Shown: positions 18,308 to 27,046, counted from the first letter of the stretch. The stretch is 64,000 nt of DNA from Xylocopilactobacillus apicola (GCF_033095985.1 NZ_AP026802.1:1426001-1490000), one strand, 5' to 3'. The notes: generated by a model from the sequence alone, not told the origin. Program-made: numbers and translations.

Positions 18308-18336
18308 AGATTAGTTCTTTCCACTCAAATTTTCAA
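18308..18336 (-). promoter_or_regulatory. Putative promoter of the mini-array RNA
   Basis: On the minus strand TTGAAA (18331-18336), 17 nt, TAATCT (18308-18313). The start would fall near 18301, about 16 nt before the first pseudo-repeat. The -10 matches only the T1, A2 and T6 positions, so the assignment rests mainly on spacing and position. Confidence 0.5.
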
Positions 18337-18354
18337 CCCCTATTTTCATTGCAA

Positions 18355-18393
18355 CAAAAAATCCCTTGTATTAAATCGACAAATACAAAGGAT
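18355..18393 (-). terminator. Terminator of the PTS/GH32 operon
   Basis: Twelve-bp stem (18361-18372 with 18382-18393, one G-T pair) followed on the minus strand by six T. It stops the PTS operon before the CRISPR regulatory region. Confidence 0.88.
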
Positions 18394-18400
18394 TGGTCAA

Positions 18401-19771
18401 TTACTTGACTTTACAAACGCTATTATAAACGGAAATACTTAAAAGATGACTGATATTTTTTTCTATTCGACAACTTAAAACCGTTCCCTCAATATCTAAT
18501 ACAGCTATTGTGTCATCAACCAATAAATTCAAATGATACCAACGATCTGTTTTTAATTTTTTTTGCCGAGTTAACCCAATATTTTGCATTTGAAACCATC
18601 GCAAATTTGGCGTTCGCTCAATCGATATAGCTTGATCAGACATAGAAATATTAAATTCATAACCCTCAAACGTAGCTTCATTTTCAAAGAAAATAACCCC
18701 CAACTGTCCATAATCTTTTTCAAATAAAAAATCCATTGAAAAAAGATAATTGTTTTTTAATTTTTTTTGAACGATTATTTCTTGCCGTTTTGAAAGCGAA
18801 TTTATTTTCAGATCAGAAACAGTGATTTTAGACTCAACCGTCTCAAGAATCGAATCGACCAATTTAGTTTGTAATACTCCATCCGGGGCGGGATAAATTT
18901 CTAAAGGCAAAAACGTGCCTCCCCACAAATAGTTATTGATATCTTTACCTGCTTCTTTTGAAGGAACCCAGCCAAATAAATATTTGCGTTTATCATCACC
19001 ACAACAACGCGCTGCATAATAAGCGCGACCATTGAAAGTATCATCGCGAGGAATTATCCAATTTCCATTTAATTCTCGGCTGTAACAATAGTGGGTCGTT
19101 TTCTTATAATCATATTCCGAATAAATCAGATACCACCATGCTCCAATCCTTACAAGTTGGGGCATTTCCATCATCGTATACATATCCGGCGCAAAAAAAT
19201 CGCCCTGAAAATTCCAATTTTGACAATCATGTGAAGTAAAATAGACGATCCGTCCCGTTTTTAATTTTTTGTTGCCCTTTAACCGGGTTCCTAAAATCAA
19301 TAAATATTCCTGATTTTTTTCATCCCAAATCACATTGGGATCACGCCAATCGTCTCCATCATAGCCTTTTTGCGGTAATAAACTGTTTACAATTCCGAGC
19401 TTATTCCATTTGATCCCATCACTACTAACCGCTTGCATCAACACTTGAGATGGCTTCTCTTTATTTACAAAATTTCGATTATAACCGGTATAGTATGCTA
19501 CTAAATCATGATTTGCATTTAGAAAAACACTTCCAGCGTACACAAACTGATCCTGATCATCATCGCTACCTTTCGGTAGCACCTCCCCATAATTTGTATA
19601 ATTTATAAAATCTTTTGTCGTAACTAATTGCCAGCCAAACGGATCGCCAAAAGGAACCGGATTGCGCGTATCCTTTTGATAATATAGATAAAACAACCCA
19701 TCTTTTTGATTAAAAAATGGCATACAATCTCCAAAAAAACAATTATCGGGTCGAAATAAATATTGTTCCAT
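18401..19771 (-). CDS. Glycoside hydrolase family 32-type beta-fructosidase
   Basis: 456 residues, no signal peptide, so intracellular. A five-blade beta-propeller family: a nucleophile-type Asp in FFGDCMPFF (position of the usual NDPN), the DWRDPNVIW block (RDP motif, about residue 137) and an MEMPQLV block at the place of the usual EC motif (acid/base Glu), then a C-terminal beta-sandwich. The active-site blocks deviate from textbook invertases (GDCMP for NDPN; EMPQ for ECPD), so it belongs to a divergent branch. As the last gene of a mannose/fructose-type PTS operon it probably hydrolyses a phosphorylated fructosyl sugar delivered by that PTS (inference). Confidence 0.8.
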   Translation of the reverse strand: MEQYLFRPDNCFFGDCMPFFNQKDGLFYLYYQKDTRNPVPFGDPFGWQLVTTKDFINYTNYGEVLPKGSDDDQDQFVYAGSVFLNANHDLVAYYTGYNRNFVNKEKPSQVLMQAVSSDGIKWNKLGIVNSLLPQKGYDGDDWRDPNVIWDEKNQEYLLILGTRLKGNKKLKTGRIVYFTSHDCQNWNFQGDFFAPDMYTMMEMPQLVRIGAWWYLIYSEYDYKKTTHYCYSRELNGNWIIPRDDTFNGRAYYAARCCGDDKRKYLFGWVPSKEAGKDINNYLWGGTFLPLEIYPAPDGVLQTKLVDSILETVESKITVSDLKINSLSKRQEIIVQKKLKNNYLFSMDFLFEKDYGQLGVIFFENEATFEGYEFNISMSDQAISIERTPNLRWFQMQNIGLTRQKKLKTDRWYHLNLLVDDTIAVLDIEGTVLSCRIEKNISHLLSISVYNSVCKVK

Positions 19772-19785
19772 AAAGATTCCCTTCT

Positions 19786-20559
19786 TTAAATAAAATGAAA
19801 ATCGGTTAAAGATTTCACAATGCCCAAATTATCATTTGTATCGGTTACCAGATCAACCATTTTCTTGATTTCATCTTTTCCATTCCCCATTGCTACCGAA
19901 TAATTTACTGCCTTGAACATACTTATATCATTGTATCCATCTCCAAAAGCATATGTAGGAATCCCCTGCAAACCTGATTTTTCAATAAAGTTAATAATTC
20001 CTTGCCCCTTAGAATTCCCTTTAGATACAGCATCAATGGTATGATCACTTGTAATAAATAGTTCTAGATTAGGCATATTTTTAATATAGTTATCGTCAGT
20101 ATGATGTGACAAAATCAATAGTTGATTAACAGGATTGGCCTCATAAAAGTTTAAGTTTACTTCAGGAAATGGTTGTCCTTTATGTTCATAGAAGTGCCTA
20201 GATAAATATTGGTCTTTCGATACACATATTTGCTTGTAATTATAAAAGCAAACTACATCATCTCTTTTCAATGAGTAGTCAACAGCCTGCTCACAAATAT
20301 CTTTTTCGATAAAATTATTTTGGATAATTTGTCCTTCGTACTCCAAATATTGGCCATTCATAGAAACTATCGATTTAATATGACACTTCTCCATAATATT
20401 CTTAACCTCAAAAACTGACCTTCCCGTACAAAGAGCTGGTAAATAGCCATTATCTTTCAGTTTAATAATTGCGCTCCTCACTTCTTCTACAAGTGTGGAT
20501 TTACTGGATAACAGCGTTCCATCAACATCAAAGAAAATCAAAGCTTTATATTCGCTCAC
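19786..20559 (-). CDS. Cof-type HAD-IIB phosphatase in the PTS operon
   Basis: 257 residues from a GTG start behind GCGGAGG. Motif I FFDVDGTLL, motif II (VSMNGQ), motif III Lys in SKGNSKGQGI, motif IV AFGDGYNDISMFKA. The Cof cap type is C2B. It lies between the EIID gene (20 bp upstream) and the GH32 gene (14 bp downstream), so it probably dephosphorylates a sugar phosphate generated by the same pathway. It is distinct from the Cof protein at 1285-2106. Confidence 0.87.
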   Translation of the reverse strand: MSEYKALIFFDVDGTLLSSKSTLVEEVRSAIIKLKDNGYLPALCTGRSVFEVKNIMEKCHIKSIVSMNGQYLEYEGQIIQNNFIEKDICEQAVDYSLKRDDVVCFYNYKQICVSKDQYLSRHFYEHKGQPFPEVNLNFYEANPVNQLLILSHHTDDNYIKNMPNLELFITSDHTIDAVSKGNSKGQGIINFIEKSGLQGIPTYAFGDGYNDISMFKAVNYSVAMGNGKDEIKKMVDLVTDTNDNLGIVKSLTDFHFI

Positions 20560-20579
20560 TTGAGTTACCTCCGCTAAAA

Positions 20580-21398
20580 TTAAGCCAAAATTTTAAGAAA
20601 GCTACAAACAAAAGAGAAGACGACCAATATAATAATTATTTTATTTGGGTTGACTTTCCTTTTGACTAAGAAAAAACACCCAAGAGTTAAAGTCAAAGGA
20701 ATGATGCTTAACAGTATTTGATCCAAGATTTCTTGTAATTTAAACGTCATATCTCCCATTTTAAACACAAAAGGAGTTTTTAACGGTACGGTACTAACAA
20801 TCATTGCTCCAACCATGATCATTCCTAATAAACCTGCAGCCTTAGTAACGACTTTTATCAGACCATTTTTATAAGACTTCTCAATGAAGTCGCCTCCAAT
20901 GTTATAACCCAGAGGCGTTCCATAAAATCGACAAATAAAACTAGGTACATTGTAAAGAATTAAAAATAAAATTGGGCCTAAAATGTTCCCGGTCTTAGCA
21001 AGACTGATTCCAATCCCCGCTGCAATAACTCTAATCGTAACCCAAAATAATGAATCGCCAATGCCTGATAACGGTCCCATTAAACTTGCTTTGACGGCAT
21101 TAATTGAACTTGCATCAAAGTCATCTAATTCCGCATTTTTTTCTTCCATGCTGGCTAGTATTCCAACAAGAAAAGTTGAAAAGGCCGGAGTCATATTAAT
21201 ATATGTTTGATGACGTTTTAATGCTTCGACCCTTTTAGGTTTATCCTCGGGATTAGGATAAATCTTTTTAATAAATGGTGTTAGCATGCATAAAATTCCG
21301 ATCCCCTGTCCACTAATATAATTCCATGAACCCTGAATAAGAAATGAGCGCCAAAAAACTTTGTTAAATAATTTTTTGTTTTCTTTTGTCTTAGTCAT
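20580..21398 (-). CDS. PTS mannose/fructose/sorbose-family EIID
   Basis: 272 residues from ATG 21398 (GAGGAGG nine nt upstream; a longer frame to 21416 lacks a ribosome site). Cytoplasmic N-terminus followed by the family blocks FWRSFLIQGSWNYISGQG, FNTHP-like INMTPAFSTFLVGI and GPLSGIGDSLFW, then C-terminal membrane helices. EIID and EIIC together form the sugar channel. The start overlaps the EIIC stop by 8 bp. Confidence 0.95.
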   Translation of the reverse strand: MTKTKENKKLFNKVFWRSFLIQGSWNYISGQGIGILCMLTPFIKKIYPNPEDKPKRVEALKRHQTYINMTPAFSTFLVGILASMEEKNAELDDFDASSINAVKASLMGPLSGIGDSLFWVTIRVIAAGIGISLAKTGNILGPILFLILYNVPSFICRFYGTPLGYNIGGDFIEKSYKNGLIKVVTKAAGLLGMIMVGAMIVSTVPLKTPFVFKMGDMTFKLQEILDQILLSIIPLTLTLGCFFLVKRKVNPNKIIIILVVFSFVCSFLKILA

Positions 21399-22218
21399 TG
21401 AAGAAGTCCTCCTCAATAGTATCGCTACTTTTTACAACAGAATTATTATTGCCTAAAAGTTTCAAATCATTCAAAAAATTTTTATTATCCAATATTTGTT
21501 TATCAGTAGTTGCGATAATAATTGCTAAGATGGTGCCAAGAATCGCAATTGCTATTAAAGGTAGTTTTAAATAGCTCGCCATCAGTAATCCTAAAATCAT
21601 ATACATCGTGTTTCCCTTCTCTTGAATCATATTAAGCAGCATTGCGATTCCTAATGCTGGTAAAACTTTGCTTAAAACCGTTAATCCATCCATAACGAAT
21701 TTTGGAATAGAGTGAACTAAAAGAGAAATTGAAGAATTACCCAAATAAATTCCTAAAAAACCAATTAGCGCATAAATTAATGGTCCGATAAAGATACTTG
21801 CAATTTGTAAATGTTCAATTTTTTTAATATTATCCTCCTCAGCAAATCTATTGAACAAGGGGACCATTAATCCTTTTATAAACATCACTATTTGTTTTAT
21901 GAACACTGCTAAAAGTCCAATTGGAATTGCCAAAGAAAGAGCAACAGAAGTGCTCTGATGATTTAAAATTGCAAAAGCTGTTCCAAAAATTGAACCTGTC
22001 ATCACATCGGCTGGCATCGCGCCACCGATTCCATTTATTCCTAAAAAAATTACTTCTAGTGATGCACCCATTAAGACCCCTTTTCTTAGATCTCCTAACA
22101 GCAGCCCCACAACCATTGCCATTACCAGTGGTCTTCTGATCATTGGATCTGACATTCCTGCGTCAGAAAGATTTCCAAGAAACATAACAAAAGCCACACA
22201 AAGAGCAGGAACTAACAT
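21391..22218 (-). CDS. PTS mannose/fructose/sorbose-family EIIC
   Basis: 275 residues with about seven to eight membrane helices; the family blocks GLLLGDLRKGVLMGASLEVIFLG and GGAMPADVMTGSIFGTAFAI are present. ATG 22218 follows AAGGAGG. It forms the membrane channel with EIID and accepts phosphate relayed by EIIA and EIIB. An acidic tail (DTIEEDFFND) ends at the overlap with EIID. Confidence 0.95.
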   Translation of the reverse strand: MLVPALCVAFVMFLGNLSDAGMSDPMIRRPLVMAMVVGLLLGDLRKGVLMGASLEVIFLGINGIGGAMPADVMTGSIFGTAFAILNHQSTSVALSLAIPIGLLAVFIKQIVMFIKGLMVPLFNRFAEEDNIKKIEHLQIASIFIGPLIYALIGFLGIYLGNSSISLLVHSIPKFVMDGLTVLSKVLPALGIAMLLNMIQEKGNTMYMILGLLMASYLKLPLIAIAILGTILAIIIATTDKQILDNKNFLNDLKLLGNNNSVVKSSDTIEEDFFND

Positions 22219-22229
22219 AATCTACCTCC

Positions 22230-22715
22230 TTATAAAACATCTTTTAAATTTAAATTTTGATCCGTCGGAACCGGTTGGATATTAATTTTGACCCCCGCCT
22301 TCAACAAATCCTGTAAAATTTGTTCTTCATCCTTTTTAACGAAAATATTTTTTCCTAGTTGTCTTTTTTCGTTCATCTTTTCTCCATTAACTCTGCCATA
22401 ATTGCCCAAGTTAACTAAAGGAATTCCATCAACTTTTTGCACAATTTTCAAAGCATCTAATGGCTTATCAACAATTACAAAAATTTTTAATTGCTGAGAT
22501 TTAGGATTGTTTAACAAACTAATTGCTTTATCAACGGTTACAAAAAATGGTTTAATTCCCTCAGGAACTGCCATCTTTAAACTCATGATTTGCATTTCAT
22601 TTTTAACTACTTCATCATTGACTACGACAATCCGATTCACTCCCAAATATCTACTCCAAACAACCGCAACTTGTCCATGAATCAAACGATCATCAACTCT
22701 CAACATACTAATCAA
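22230..22715 (-). CDS. PTS mannose/fructose/sorbose-family EIIB
   Basis: Cytosolic phosphocarrier of about 161 residues. The phosphorylated His is in LRVDDRLIHGQVAVVW. A TTG at 22715 is chosen: it follows AGGAGA with 8-nt spacing, overlaps the EIIA stop by 8 bp and gives the family's usual ISMLRVDD beginning; the ATG at 22724 is too close to the ribosome site. Sequence alone does not separate mannose, fructose/levan and sorbose specificity. Confidence 0.94.
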   Translation of the reverse strand: MISMLRVDDRLIHGQVAVVWSRYLGVNRIVVVNDEVVKNEMQIMSLKMAVPEGIKPFFVTVDKAISLLNNPKSQQLKIFVIVDKPLDALKIVQKVDGIPLVNLGNYGRVNGEKMNEKRQLGKNIFVKKDEEQILQDLLKAGVKINIQPVPTDQNLNLKDVL

Positions 22716-23133
22716 AAAAATCATCTCCTATATCATTGTTATGAGTTTCCTCTTTATTTAATTTAACTAACACAATTGAATTTTTGGCAGACCGAATTCC
22801 TGATTCGATTAATTCCTGAATATTTTTATTTGTTTGTTCTAAAACTAATTCTAAAATCATCATAATATTCATACCCGATATCAAAAAAACTCGCTCATTG
22901 ATAAGTTTGGTTAAACAAGTGTTAATGCTTCCTCCAGGAAAATCAGAAATTAGAATTATTTCCTCGCCAGAATGCTCCTCAATTGCTTTTTCCACTCGTT
23001 GCCTTATTATCTCCGGACTGTCCGTCTCACTCATTGAAAAATCTTGAAGATTATCATGTTTCCCGCTGATCATTTCAATAGAGTTCTTCATCCCTTTAGC
23101 TAATTGTCCATGACTTACTAAAAATAATTGCAA
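22708..23133 (-). CDS. PTS mannose/fructose-family EIIA
   Basis: 141 residues, TTG start behind TAGGAG. The phosphoryl-accepting His is at residue 9 (LFLVSHGQLAKGMKNS), and the SDFPGGSINT block is typical of EIIA-Man. EIIA and EIIB are separate here, as in levan-type (LevD/LevE) and sorbose-type systems, rather than fused as in ManL/ManX. First gene of the operon, downstream of the sigma-54 promoter. Shut-off would come through HPr~P/EIIA control of LevR (known for the family). Confidence 0.94.
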   Translation of the reverse strand: MQLFLVSHGQLAKGMKNSIEMISGKHDNLQDFSMSETDSPEIIRQRVEKAIEEHSGEEIILISDFPGGSINTCLTKLINERVFLISGMNIMMILELVLEQTNKNIQELIESGIRSAKNSIVLVKLNKEETHNNDIGDDFFD

Positions 23134-23203
23134 TGTTTTTCTCCTAAGAATTAACTTTAATAGCTATTAATAACAAAATACACAGGTACCTTACTCCTAT
23201 CTA

Positions 23204-23222
23204 TAAGCAATAACCGTGCCAA
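23204..23222 (-). promoter_or_regulatory. Sigma-54 (-24/-12) promoter of the PTS operon
   Basis: On the minus strand TTGGCAC (23216-23222), then 4 to 5 nt, then TTGCTT (23205-23210): TGGCAC-N5-TTGCT is the RpoN consensus. It ends 71 bp before the EIIA start. An RpoN gene (6834-8120) and a LevR-type AAA+ activator (just upstream) are both in the window. Confidence 0.9.
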
Positions 23223-23257
23223 ATTTTGAATAGCAGACCCCGCTCCAGCAATGTTTT

Positions 23258-23290
23258 CAAAAAAAATAGTGTTGAAATTACTTCAACACT
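23258..23290 (-). terminator. Terminator of the levR-like gene
   Basis: Perfect 9-bp stem AGTGTTGAA (23268-23276) and TTCAACACT (23282-23290), followed on the minus strand by a run of T. It separates the activator gene from the PTS promoter. Confidence 0.9.
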
Positions 23291-23308
23291 AGCCTTTTTG
23301 ATCCAACA

Positions 23309-25783
23309 CTAAGATTCAATTTGTCCTTCAATGATTTGATAAACGTACTCATACTCCTGTAAGGGAATTTTAATATTATATTTGTTTTTAATTGATTGAA
23401 AAATAGCCTCAGCTACTTGAACAAACTTCTGGAATTTAAAGTCTTTAATCTCAATTGAATCTTCACCAATATCACCTAGCAAAATCCGCTCTATCATTGA
23501 AGATAAATGCAAATATAAATTAACACGAATAAAATTCTTAAAAACCACATGATACTGCTGTTCCAAAGCCGTAATTATATCAGAAATTTCGTTAATTACT
23601 TTATCGGGATTTAAAAATTGCAGACGCGAACTTGCTCCTTCAATCGTAAAAAGTTTGATTAGTTCATTGGTAAATTGCTCTAGTTCCTTGGAAGTATATA
23701 AATTGCCCAAACACGTGAGATTCTGGTTTCCATTAACTACTCGTTCAAGGTTAATACACTCGACACCGGGAATCGAAATCTGTGATGTAGCTATAATACA
23801 AAAAGTATTTTTAAATGTTGTGGGATTATTTAAGTCTTTTAGTTTTTTTAACTTATTATAATCAAGCGTTAAAACTTCAACTTCATTTTTCGGTTTAAAT
23901 TTATCTAATATTTCTTTGATTTTTTCAGCAACTCCCTGACCAGACATACATGAAATTACGATATTCTGGGTTCGAGCGATCCCTTCAAAATATTGGCTTT
24001 CGACGTTAAACTGCGTGTAATCTAATTGCGTAAAATATTCCATCGGTTGATTTTGTTTTAACGCAAAACCGACTTCAAGCGCTAAAGCCGTTGAAATATT
24101 ATTTAAAATTAAAAGATCTCCTTGAACGTTATCTTTAATCTCCGAATACATCTTCTCAAGCGAACCCATATCCACCAACAAAATTAAACCTTCTTTGGTC
24201 TCAATTTGCTGAACATATTCATTCACTTTTTTAACTATTTCACGAGTCTTCACCTGGACCGGCATATCAATCGAAGTATAAACATAATCGCCAATTAATT
24301 GATTGGCTTCACTTGCAATACTCGTAGCAGAATTTTTACCATGCATGATTACTAATGCGGGTCGTTTGGTTGTTATCGGTAAATTTGTTTGCAAATAACT
24401 AACCAGCATCAGTTGCATTAATGGACTAAAATTATCCTGATGAGTCAAACGATTTAATTCTTGAATAATGCGAAAATATTTAAAAGAAATTTTCGGTTTA
24501 ATTTCGACATTTATTGATCTGTAATCAAATAATAAATTGATTAAAATAGCAAGTTCCTTTAAATTTTCAAACGAAAACTTTAGGCCAAAGAATTTTAGCT
24601 CATTGAGACCTTTTTCTAAATTGTGCAAAATAATTTGATAGCCTAAATTATCCGACGAACAGTACGGTTTAAGAAGCGCCAAAAACTTACCTAAATTGTC
24701 CCCGATCCCCTCAGCTGTTAAATTGGGAAAAGTTTGCTGAAGAATGTTCGTAATCGTAGATTGATTTAACAAAGTCATTTGTTTGGAATCAATGGTAATA
24801 TAGTTGTTTAAATTTGAAGTCGGGACGTGAATTACTGATGAATTTTCTTGCTGACTGTAAGCTTGCGCACAACTCACCTTAATCTTATTTTGGATTGCAC
24901 CCACATTACCCTCATCATGGCTATGAAATAAATCATCCAGCAATGTAGTTGAAACCAATATTTTACGATTAATTTGTTTAGCTTCATTTTCAAAGAAATG
25001 CCATATTAATTCAAGCTTTTCGTGATAAGATCGAGCCTGAAAATCAGGTAATGTGACTTCTAAAGGAATCCGACGACGAAAAGTTGCTAAAAGAGCAGTT
25101 TTTGTATTCTCAGTCGTTGCTAGAATAATCCGAATCTTTGCTTGATGCCAATTATTATCTTCACCAAGTCGATGAAATTTTTTTTTGTCGATTAGGAGAA
25201 AAAGTTTTTCCTGATTTTCTTGTGACAAATTATGAACTTCATCCAAAAACAAATAACCAGTATCCGCTGCATCCAATAAACCTGTTCTATCTTTAGTAGC
25301 ACCAGTAAAAGCACCAGTAACATAACCGAATAACACTGATGATAATAACTCAGGATTGTTAGCATAATCGGCACAATTTAAAGTAACAAATGGTGCATCC
25401 GGCTGAATAACTCGCTGTGCCAAAGCATATTGATAAATTTTTTTAGCCAACATGCTTTTACCAACTCCACTGCTGCCCCGAATAATAACTGGTAATCCAT
25501 CTGGCGGATAATTTACTGCCGCCCGACATTGTTCAATTATTGGAGCCAAACTATCATGAGCACCAATTACATCAGCAAAAACTTTTTCTTGCAGCGGCAA
25601 CCAAAATTTAGTTGGTCGAGTATTGGCTTTAGCCAAAATTCCAACTTTATATAATTGGTTTAAATAGCCGGAGATCATACTACGCGATAAATGGGTTAAA
25701 GCCAACAAATCTTGAGCCGAAAATTTTTGCCCTGGCCGAAAATTTATCTTAATTTGTTGTTCAATCTGCTTCAATGTTGCCAA
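23309..25783 (-). CDS. levR: LevR-type sigma-54-dependent transcriptional activator with PRD/EII domains
   Basis: About 824 residues. Order: N-terminal winged helix-turn-helix (about 1-65); AAA+ domain with Walker A GSSGVGKSM, the RpoN-contact loop GAFTGA and Walker B YLFLDEVHNLS (about 75-320); PRD1; an EIIA-Man-like domain with VIMHGKNSATS; an EIIB-like segment with ISCMSGQGVA; C-terminal PRD2 with LHLSSMIERILLGD. Such regulators activate mannose-family PTS operons with RpoN and sense PTS phosphorylation. A GTG at 25792 overlaps the ribosome site AGAGGT; TTG at 25783, seven nt from it, is chosen. It sits directly upstream of its likely target promoter. Confidence 0.93.
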   Translation of the reverse strand: MATLKQIEQQIKINFRPGQKFSAQDLLALTHLSRSMISGYLNQLYKVGILAKANTRPTKFWLPLQEKVFADVIGAHDSLAPIIEQCRAAVNYPPDGLPVIIRGSSGVGKSMLAKKIYQYALAQRVIQPDAPFVTLNCADYANNPELLSSVLFGYVTGAFTGATKDRTGLLDAADTGYLFLDEVHNLSQENQEKLFLLIDKKKFHRLGEDNNWHQAKIRIILATTENTKTALLATFRRRIPLEVTLPDFQARSYHEKLELIWHFFENEAKQINRKILVSTTLLDDLFHSHDEGNVGAIQNKIKVSCAQAYSQQENSSVIHVPTSNLNNYITIDSKQMTLLNQSTITNILQQTFPNLTAEGIGDNLGKFLALLKPYCSSDNLGYQIILHNLEKGLNELKFFGLKFSFENLKELAILINLLFDYRSINVEIKPKISFKYFRIIQELNRLTHQDNFSPLMQLMLVSYLQTNLPITTKRPALVIMHGKNSATSIASEANQLIGDYVYTSIDMPVQVKTREIVKKVNEYVQQIETKEGLILLVDMGSLEKMYSEIKDNVQGDLLILNNISTALALEVGFALKQNQPMEYFTQLDYTQFNVESQYFEGIARTQNIVISCMSGQGVAEKIKEILDKFKPKNEVEVLTLDYNKLKKLKDLNNPTTFKNTFCIIATSQISIPGVECINLERVVNGNQNLTCLGNLYTSKELEQFTNELIKLFTIEGASSRLQFLNPDKVINEISDIITALEQQYHVVFKNFIRVNLYLHLSSMIERILLGDIGEDSIEIKDFKFQKFVQVAEAIFQSIKNKYNIKIPLQEYEYVYQIIEGQIES

Positions 25784-25815
25784 AAAAATCACCTCTTACG
25801 TCAACACTAGCACAA

Positions 25816-25829
25816 TGAGAGCGCTTTTA
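25816..25829. promoter_or_regulatory. Possible cre (CcpA) site upstream of the levR-like gene
   Basis: TGAGAGCGCTTTTA fits the TGNNANCGNTNNCA catabolite-response consensus with one mismatch. It lies about 25-35 bp upstream of the gene, in the promoter region, so catabolite repression of the activator is plausible. Confidence 0.5.
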
Positions 25830-25855
25830 CCAATTATTAAATTACTACCCGGATC

Positions 25856-26605
25856 CTAAAACAAATCCCGTTTCAAATGTTCTTTCAAAACATCGCGCAG
25901 CGTTTGCAGCTTGTTTTGGTAGTCGGGACTAAAATTCTTCGGATGCTGATCATTAACAAAACGCCCGGCATTGGTCATCCCCCAGAAATTAGCCGTGTCA
26001 TCATCAAAAACTTTAAATGCACGCATGTACTGATCCCACAATTCGTCATTTTGTCCAATTCCATCGCCTACATAGCCTCGACCGCCGCCTAAATAACCAC
26101 AATTCATGATCGTATAGAGATGCTTGCCGCCAAGTAATCCCACTGGTCCATGTGCTCCATCCTGATAAGCAAAGCCAAAAGCAAAAACTTTTTCAATATA
26201 TCCTTTAACGATGCTGACTGGAGCATCGTGCCAATTCGGATAAGCAAAAATTAAAACGTCAGTTTGCCGCACTAACTCTTGCTCTTTTGCAAGCTCATCT
26301 GGGACTACTCCAATGCCGTCTTTAACATAGTAAAATTCCTCTGGATGTAATACCGGATCAAAATTCAAATCATAAAGATCGCGCAATTCAACTGCCCAGT
26401 CATTATCTTCCAAATATTTCATCGCAGTGTTAACTAAATCATAGGTAAGGCTATATTTGCGAGGCTCTCCGACAACAATTAATGCTTTATGGCGGTTATC
26501 ATTTTCATCAAAACCTTGCGGCACATAAGTTTGCCGTAAATTCTCTGGCACTATCGTTGCCGAAGACCGAACTTCACCTTTTAAAATTTTTTGTTCTTCT
26601 TTCAT
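25856..26605 (-). CDS. NAD(P)H:quinone oxidoreductase, flavodoxin-like fold
   Basis: About 249 residues. After a roughly 40-residue N-terminal extension it has a Flavodoxin_2/NQO1-type fold: KALIVVGEPRKYSLTYDLVN, the AYPNWHDAPVSIVKGYIEKVF substrate/flavin block and GPVGLLGGKHLYTIMNCG. Proteins of this family reduce quinones or azo compounds with NAD(P)H using bound FMN/FAD. ATG 26605 is chosen: GAAGGG lies 10 nt upstream, whereas the TTG at 26614 nearly abuts it. Single gene; the physiological substrate is unknown. Confidence 0.83.
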   Translation of the reverse strand: MKEEQKILKGEVRSSATIVPENLRQTYVPQGFDENDNRHKALIVVGEPRKYSLTYDLVNTAMKYLEDNDWAVELRDLYDLNFDPVLHPEEFYYVKDGIGVVPDELAKEQELVRQTDVLIFAYPNWHDAPVSIVKGYIEKVFAFGFAYQDGAHGPVGLLGGKHLYTIMNCGYLGGGRGYVGDGIGQNDELWDQYMRAFKVFDDDTANFWGMTNAGRFVNDQHPKNFSPDYQNKLQTLRDVLKEHLKRDLF

Positions 26606-27017
26606 GTGAACCAAACCCTTCTTTTATTCTTTTTGTGAAAAGGTCGTGTAACAGCTTGCTAGACAGTTAGTTATTTACGAATATAATCTGGTACAAAATA
26701 ATACTCAAAGCTTTATCCGCGTAAGTCGACTAATTCGGCTTAAGTATTGATCGTTTCCATCAACATGATATCTTTTTATCCTAATTAATTATATTTTAAC
26801 GTAAAAAGCAGTTTTTCTACAATGCGCCAATCGGACTAACTTTTTTCGTCAATAACCACATACAAATGAGGATTACCACTAATTCCATCAAGCCAGGAAT
26901 CAATAAGTCGAGATTTTGTTATAAAATTGTGATTTTGACCTATTTATTGATTAGCTGAGGAATTCCTCTTCTCTTTCAATCAGAGTATGACATTAACTTC
27001 AAAATTTTACAAGTTTT
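26606..27017. other. Noncoding stretch between the oxidoreductase gene and queH
   Basis: About 410 bp with no convincing complete gene. On the minus strand around 26840-26925 a stop-bounded stretch of about 33 codons translates to a hydrophobic segment (PGLMELVVILICMWLLTKKV) resembling the end of a membrane transporter; it has no start signal and could be a gene relic. The rest is AT-rich and holds the promoters of the two divergent genes. Confidence 0.4.
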
Positions 27018-27046
27018 TTGTCACCCGTTTCTTTTTAAGTTATAAT
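27018..27046 (+). promoter_or_regulatory. Promoter of queH
   Basis: TTGTCA (27018-27023), 17-nt spacer, TATAAT (27041-27046), ending 17 bp before the ATG; the leader is therefore very short but includes AGGAAA. Confidence 0.85.
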
